Part shown: in pieces, positions 45,550 through 48,172 of the stretch
How positions within the stretch are numbered: the first letter of the stretch is position 1
Layout: every line of letters starts with the position of its first letter
Assembly: GCA_003550305.1 (NCBI GenBank)
Contig: QKYT01000156.1
Coordinates: 35,916 to 84,087 of the forward strand
Direction of reading: 5' to 3'
Source of the DNA: Glomus cerebriforme
Lineage: Eukaryota > Glomeromycota > Glomeromycetes > Glomerales > Glomeraceae
Length of the DNA: 48,172 bases
Translations under genes and position numbers: made by a program
Notes under the pieces: model-generated
What the model saw: only the letters and a program-made list of their open reading frames with translations
What the model was told of the DNA's origin: nothing
Databases searched by the model: none

Positions 45550-46720
45550 TATAACCTTCTATATGAGAAGTAGTTTAGATTTCTATGGTAAATATTCTTA
45601 ATGTGAATGCTCAAGTCCACATTCATCAGCTAGGATAAAGGGTTTTCATTAAGTAATCTTTCACGCTAGAATATTTTTCTGTAAATTTTAACTATCTTTA
45701 TAAAAAAGTTCTTTACATAAACTATTGTGACAATGATAAAAATCATAAATAAAATCATTATATTGATTAGAAAGTTTAGATTTCATATTTTTTGGCAGGT
45801 TTTTACTTATGTAAAAAATATAATGAATTGGGTAAGCCATTTCATATATTTATTCAATTGTCGCATCCATAGCTGAATCTGCATTAGTAACAAATACTAA
45901 TAGTTTAATCATTATTGCTTTTTTTATGCACTCTAAGATTCATTTATAAAATTCCATTATTTCATCAGACATGAGGATTTGTGCAATAAGATAAGATCTA
46001 GTATTATTATCAACGACAAGAAAAAGTGAAAGTTGTATATTATATCAGTTAGTTTCATAGTATTATTATTCAAAATGACATCTTGATATTCCAACTAAAA
46101 AGCAATCTAAGTTGGAAATATCTAAAATAATTAAGAAAGCCTATTTTCTTGATCAAGTTAAAATTCAACGAACTATTTAGGACTGTTTGACTTATACTTG
46201 ATTAAAGTTTTCAGTAAGTAAGATACATTATGTACTACATTTGACTTAACCTTATATTTTTGTATTACATTAGTGATATTACAATCAGGGATAGATAGAG
46301 TTAAAAATTTTGCCTTTAATAACTTTCTTTGAGTGGTAATCATTAGATTTTTATGTTTAGTAAGGAATTGAATTTCTTTAAGAATATTATCAGAAATGCA
46401 ACATTATTTTTGATGAATACTTTTCAGTATTAGTGAAAAATAATGTATGGTTATGAAAATTATTAAAAGTGATAAGAGTTATAATTTAAGAATTTTGGGA
46501 CAATTGAAATTTGCATTCTATAAACATTGCTGATATTTTGATTTACAGTCTCAATAATTATTAATATCAACCTGTTTATGTGATTAATAATAGCCACCAA
46601 ATTTACATCCAAAACTTCAATGCTTAATATTTTCATCCTTGTAGCAGTCTAATCATTTCTTTATAATTATAAATCCATACTTTTTACCAAAGACTTTCAT
46701 AATTATCCAGAGCGAAATGA
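45550..46720 (-). pseudogene. Decayed FAR1-MULE transposase
   Basis: On the minus strand a broken protein reads in FAR1-MULE order. A FAR1-type zinc-binding DNA domain comes first (46720-46480: KKYGFIIIKK, SFGCKFGG, KSKYQQCLWNANFNCPK), then a linker (LLKAKFLTLSIPDCNITNVI), the MULE transposase start (46210-46090: FVEF, LDQENRLS, LEYQDVILN) and the catalytic region (about 46030-45690: LVVDNNTRSYLIAQILM, LLVFVTNADSAMDATIE, KNLPKNMKSKLSN). The VxDN and TxADxAMDA blocks carry the expected acidic residues. In-frame stops are frequent and mostly replace Gln (CAA to TAA) or Trp. Terminal repeats were not found. Confidence 0.8.
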
Positions 46721-48119
46721 AGGACTATATATGTTTATACAAGGTGATAAATAATTAAGATCACATGATGATTTCTGGTTGTTCACACGTGTAAATTAGT
46801 AAATAAAAATTGTTGTTTAATTGTTTTAATGTTACGTTGGATAAGATATACTGATAATAATAAATAATGTCACACAAATAGTTTTTTTCCTCAAAGCTTT
46901 GGACTTACAATAGTTTTCATTGCCTAGTATTATTAATGTCTTCCCATAATCTAAAGGTATAACCAATACAAAAATCTAAAGGTAAAATGATATAATTACT
47001 ACTTAATTGATTATACATAAGAAAAAATGGACAAAATTGTCCAGAAAAAATGCAAAAACTAATAATTTTACCTTCACTTTCTAGAGTTTAAGGTTCTGTA
47101 ATATCATTAAGTTTAACCTGTTCTATATCTATATAAGAAAACAAAAGTATAAATATTGCAAAAACAAATCAGATAGATTGTCAGAAATACAATATACCCT
47201 TATTAGCATTATTCTGGTATACTTGTTTTAATTCTTTTTTTGAGTTTATATATTTTGAAATAAGAAATAATATTGTATCTACTTAAAGCATATAAATAAA
47301 GAAAGAACTTATATATTCTCATGAGATATTATAATAGATTCTTAAATATTCAATTCAGATACATTCATTTCATAATGATACTTTATTAATTATAAAGACA
47401 AAAAAAACTTGTAAAGCAAAAAACTTAAAGTAAAAAAGTAAGCAAAATAGTATATTGTGAGAATAGTGAGAGAGTTTAGAGTTTTGGTGATATAATAGCA
47501 TAATTGGTGTAATAACAGTGTGTAATATATATATATAATAATAACAATAGAAACATATATCATCATGTGATTCATGAAGTATCACAATTTGCATCACATC
47601 ATATATAGTGTATTTTTAATGTTTTTGGCTAAAATTAATTCTAGCTAATTCGTTAATATTGTAAGATTTGGTGCAAAAAAGTATAATTCTGGCCAGAATT
47701 AATGACCTGATAGAAATTTCTTTTTTTGAAAATTTGTATAATACTGATATTACCCATTTCTTCAATTTTGATAGAAAATATAATTTTCTTTTTTGAAAAT
47801 TTTTATAATGTCACATGATTAAACTGAGTTATTATAAATAAGATATGTAACAGGATGTTACAAATACATTTTTTTTGTGTATGTTTTCTTGAAATAATTT
47901 GTTTATATCATGTAATTGGTCATTTCATACTATATCATATGATTGATTATTATTCATATGAGTTGATGTGATTTTTGTGATTTTTTTACTGTGTAAAATA
48001 CTCACATAACTTCTCATGTCTGTTCATATTTACTTCAAATAAAATTCTGAGCACTAAAATATTTTAAATTTTTTAAACAAATCTACTGAAAAATCTTTCA
48101 AACTCAAAATAGACATATA
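46721..48119. other. AT-rich non-genic DNA to the right of the MULE relic
   Basis: No gene is supported. A CACACGTGTAAA word is at about 46784. The overlapping open frames near 47370-47597 are hydrophobic AT-artefacts. Confidence 0.45.
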
Positions 48120-48172
48120 CAGTCGTCCCCCTCTATAGTCACCCCCTGTATAAGCACAACCTCTGCATAATC
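48120..48172 (+). mobile_element. Left terminal repeat of a pogo/Tigger-like element (cut by window end)
   Basis: The last 53 bases switch abruptly to CAGTCGTCCCCCTCTATAGT and then CACCCCCTGTATAAGCAC, preceded by TA (48118-48119). A CAGT start, C-rich blocks alternating with TATA words, and a TA target are hallmarks of pogo/Tigger-family inverted repeats. The rest of the element lies beyond the window. Confidence 0.65.

Noticed and set aside
47370..47597. Two overlapping minus-strand open frames rich in Tyr, Ile and Phe
   Set aside because: Hydrophobic composition is what AT-rich random DNA gives; no motif and no neighbours.

Overview
The window is nuclear DNA of a very AT-rich, intron-rich eukaryote, most likely an arbuscular mycorrhizal fungus (Rhizophagus or a close Glomeromycotina relative). 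This is an inference from several signs: many short GT-AG introns; fungal-type sterol C-14 reductase and GPN2 genes; several BTB-TLDc genes side by side; and decayed FAR1/MULE, Tc1 and CACTA/Plavaka-like elements of the sort abundant in those genomes.

Region 1 (1-3586) is AT-rich, with no gene seen. It holds an A-rich minisatellite and one copy of a dispersed repeat whose inverted copy lies near 32.4-32.8 kb. Region 2 (3.6-31.7 kb) is a compact island of intact genes. It contains a Myb-repeat REB1/TTF1-like factor (-) head to head with GPN2 (+), a 13-exon chromodomain-like protein (-), a class-I SAM methyltransferase (+), four BTB-BACK-TLDc paralogues (all -), sterol C-14 reductase ERG24 (+), the complex I 49-kDa subunit NDUFS2 (+), a secreted S1/P1 nuclease (+) and a PTS2-tagged 3-ketoacyl-CoA thiolase (-). 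Exon joins were worked out by hand from splice consensus and reading phase. Ten of the eleven gene models close exactly in phase with lengths normal for their families; the chromodomain-like gene also closes in phase but has no family to compare with.

Region 3 (31.7 kb to the end) is a repeat and transposon graveyard. It has the inverted copy of the left-hand repeat, several minisatellites, a decayed Plavaka/CACTA-like transposase (-), a complete but dead 1.33-kb Tc1-type DD34E element with TIRs and a TA duplication, a relic of a repeat protein, a 246-bp MITE with a 6-bp target duplication and an older copy of it, two palindrome-bearing tandem arrays, a decayed FAR1-MULE transposase (-), and what looks like the terminal repeat of a pogo/Tigger-like element running off the right edge.

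The genes do not form one pathway. Links worth noting are the shared 118-bp promoter of two RNA-polymerase-related genes, the BTB-TLDc paralogues interleaved with housekeeping genes and sharing one intron position, and a contrast between intact genes and relics. Stops in the relics fall mostly at former Trp (TGG) and Gln (CAA) codons, as expected from C:G to T:A decay.
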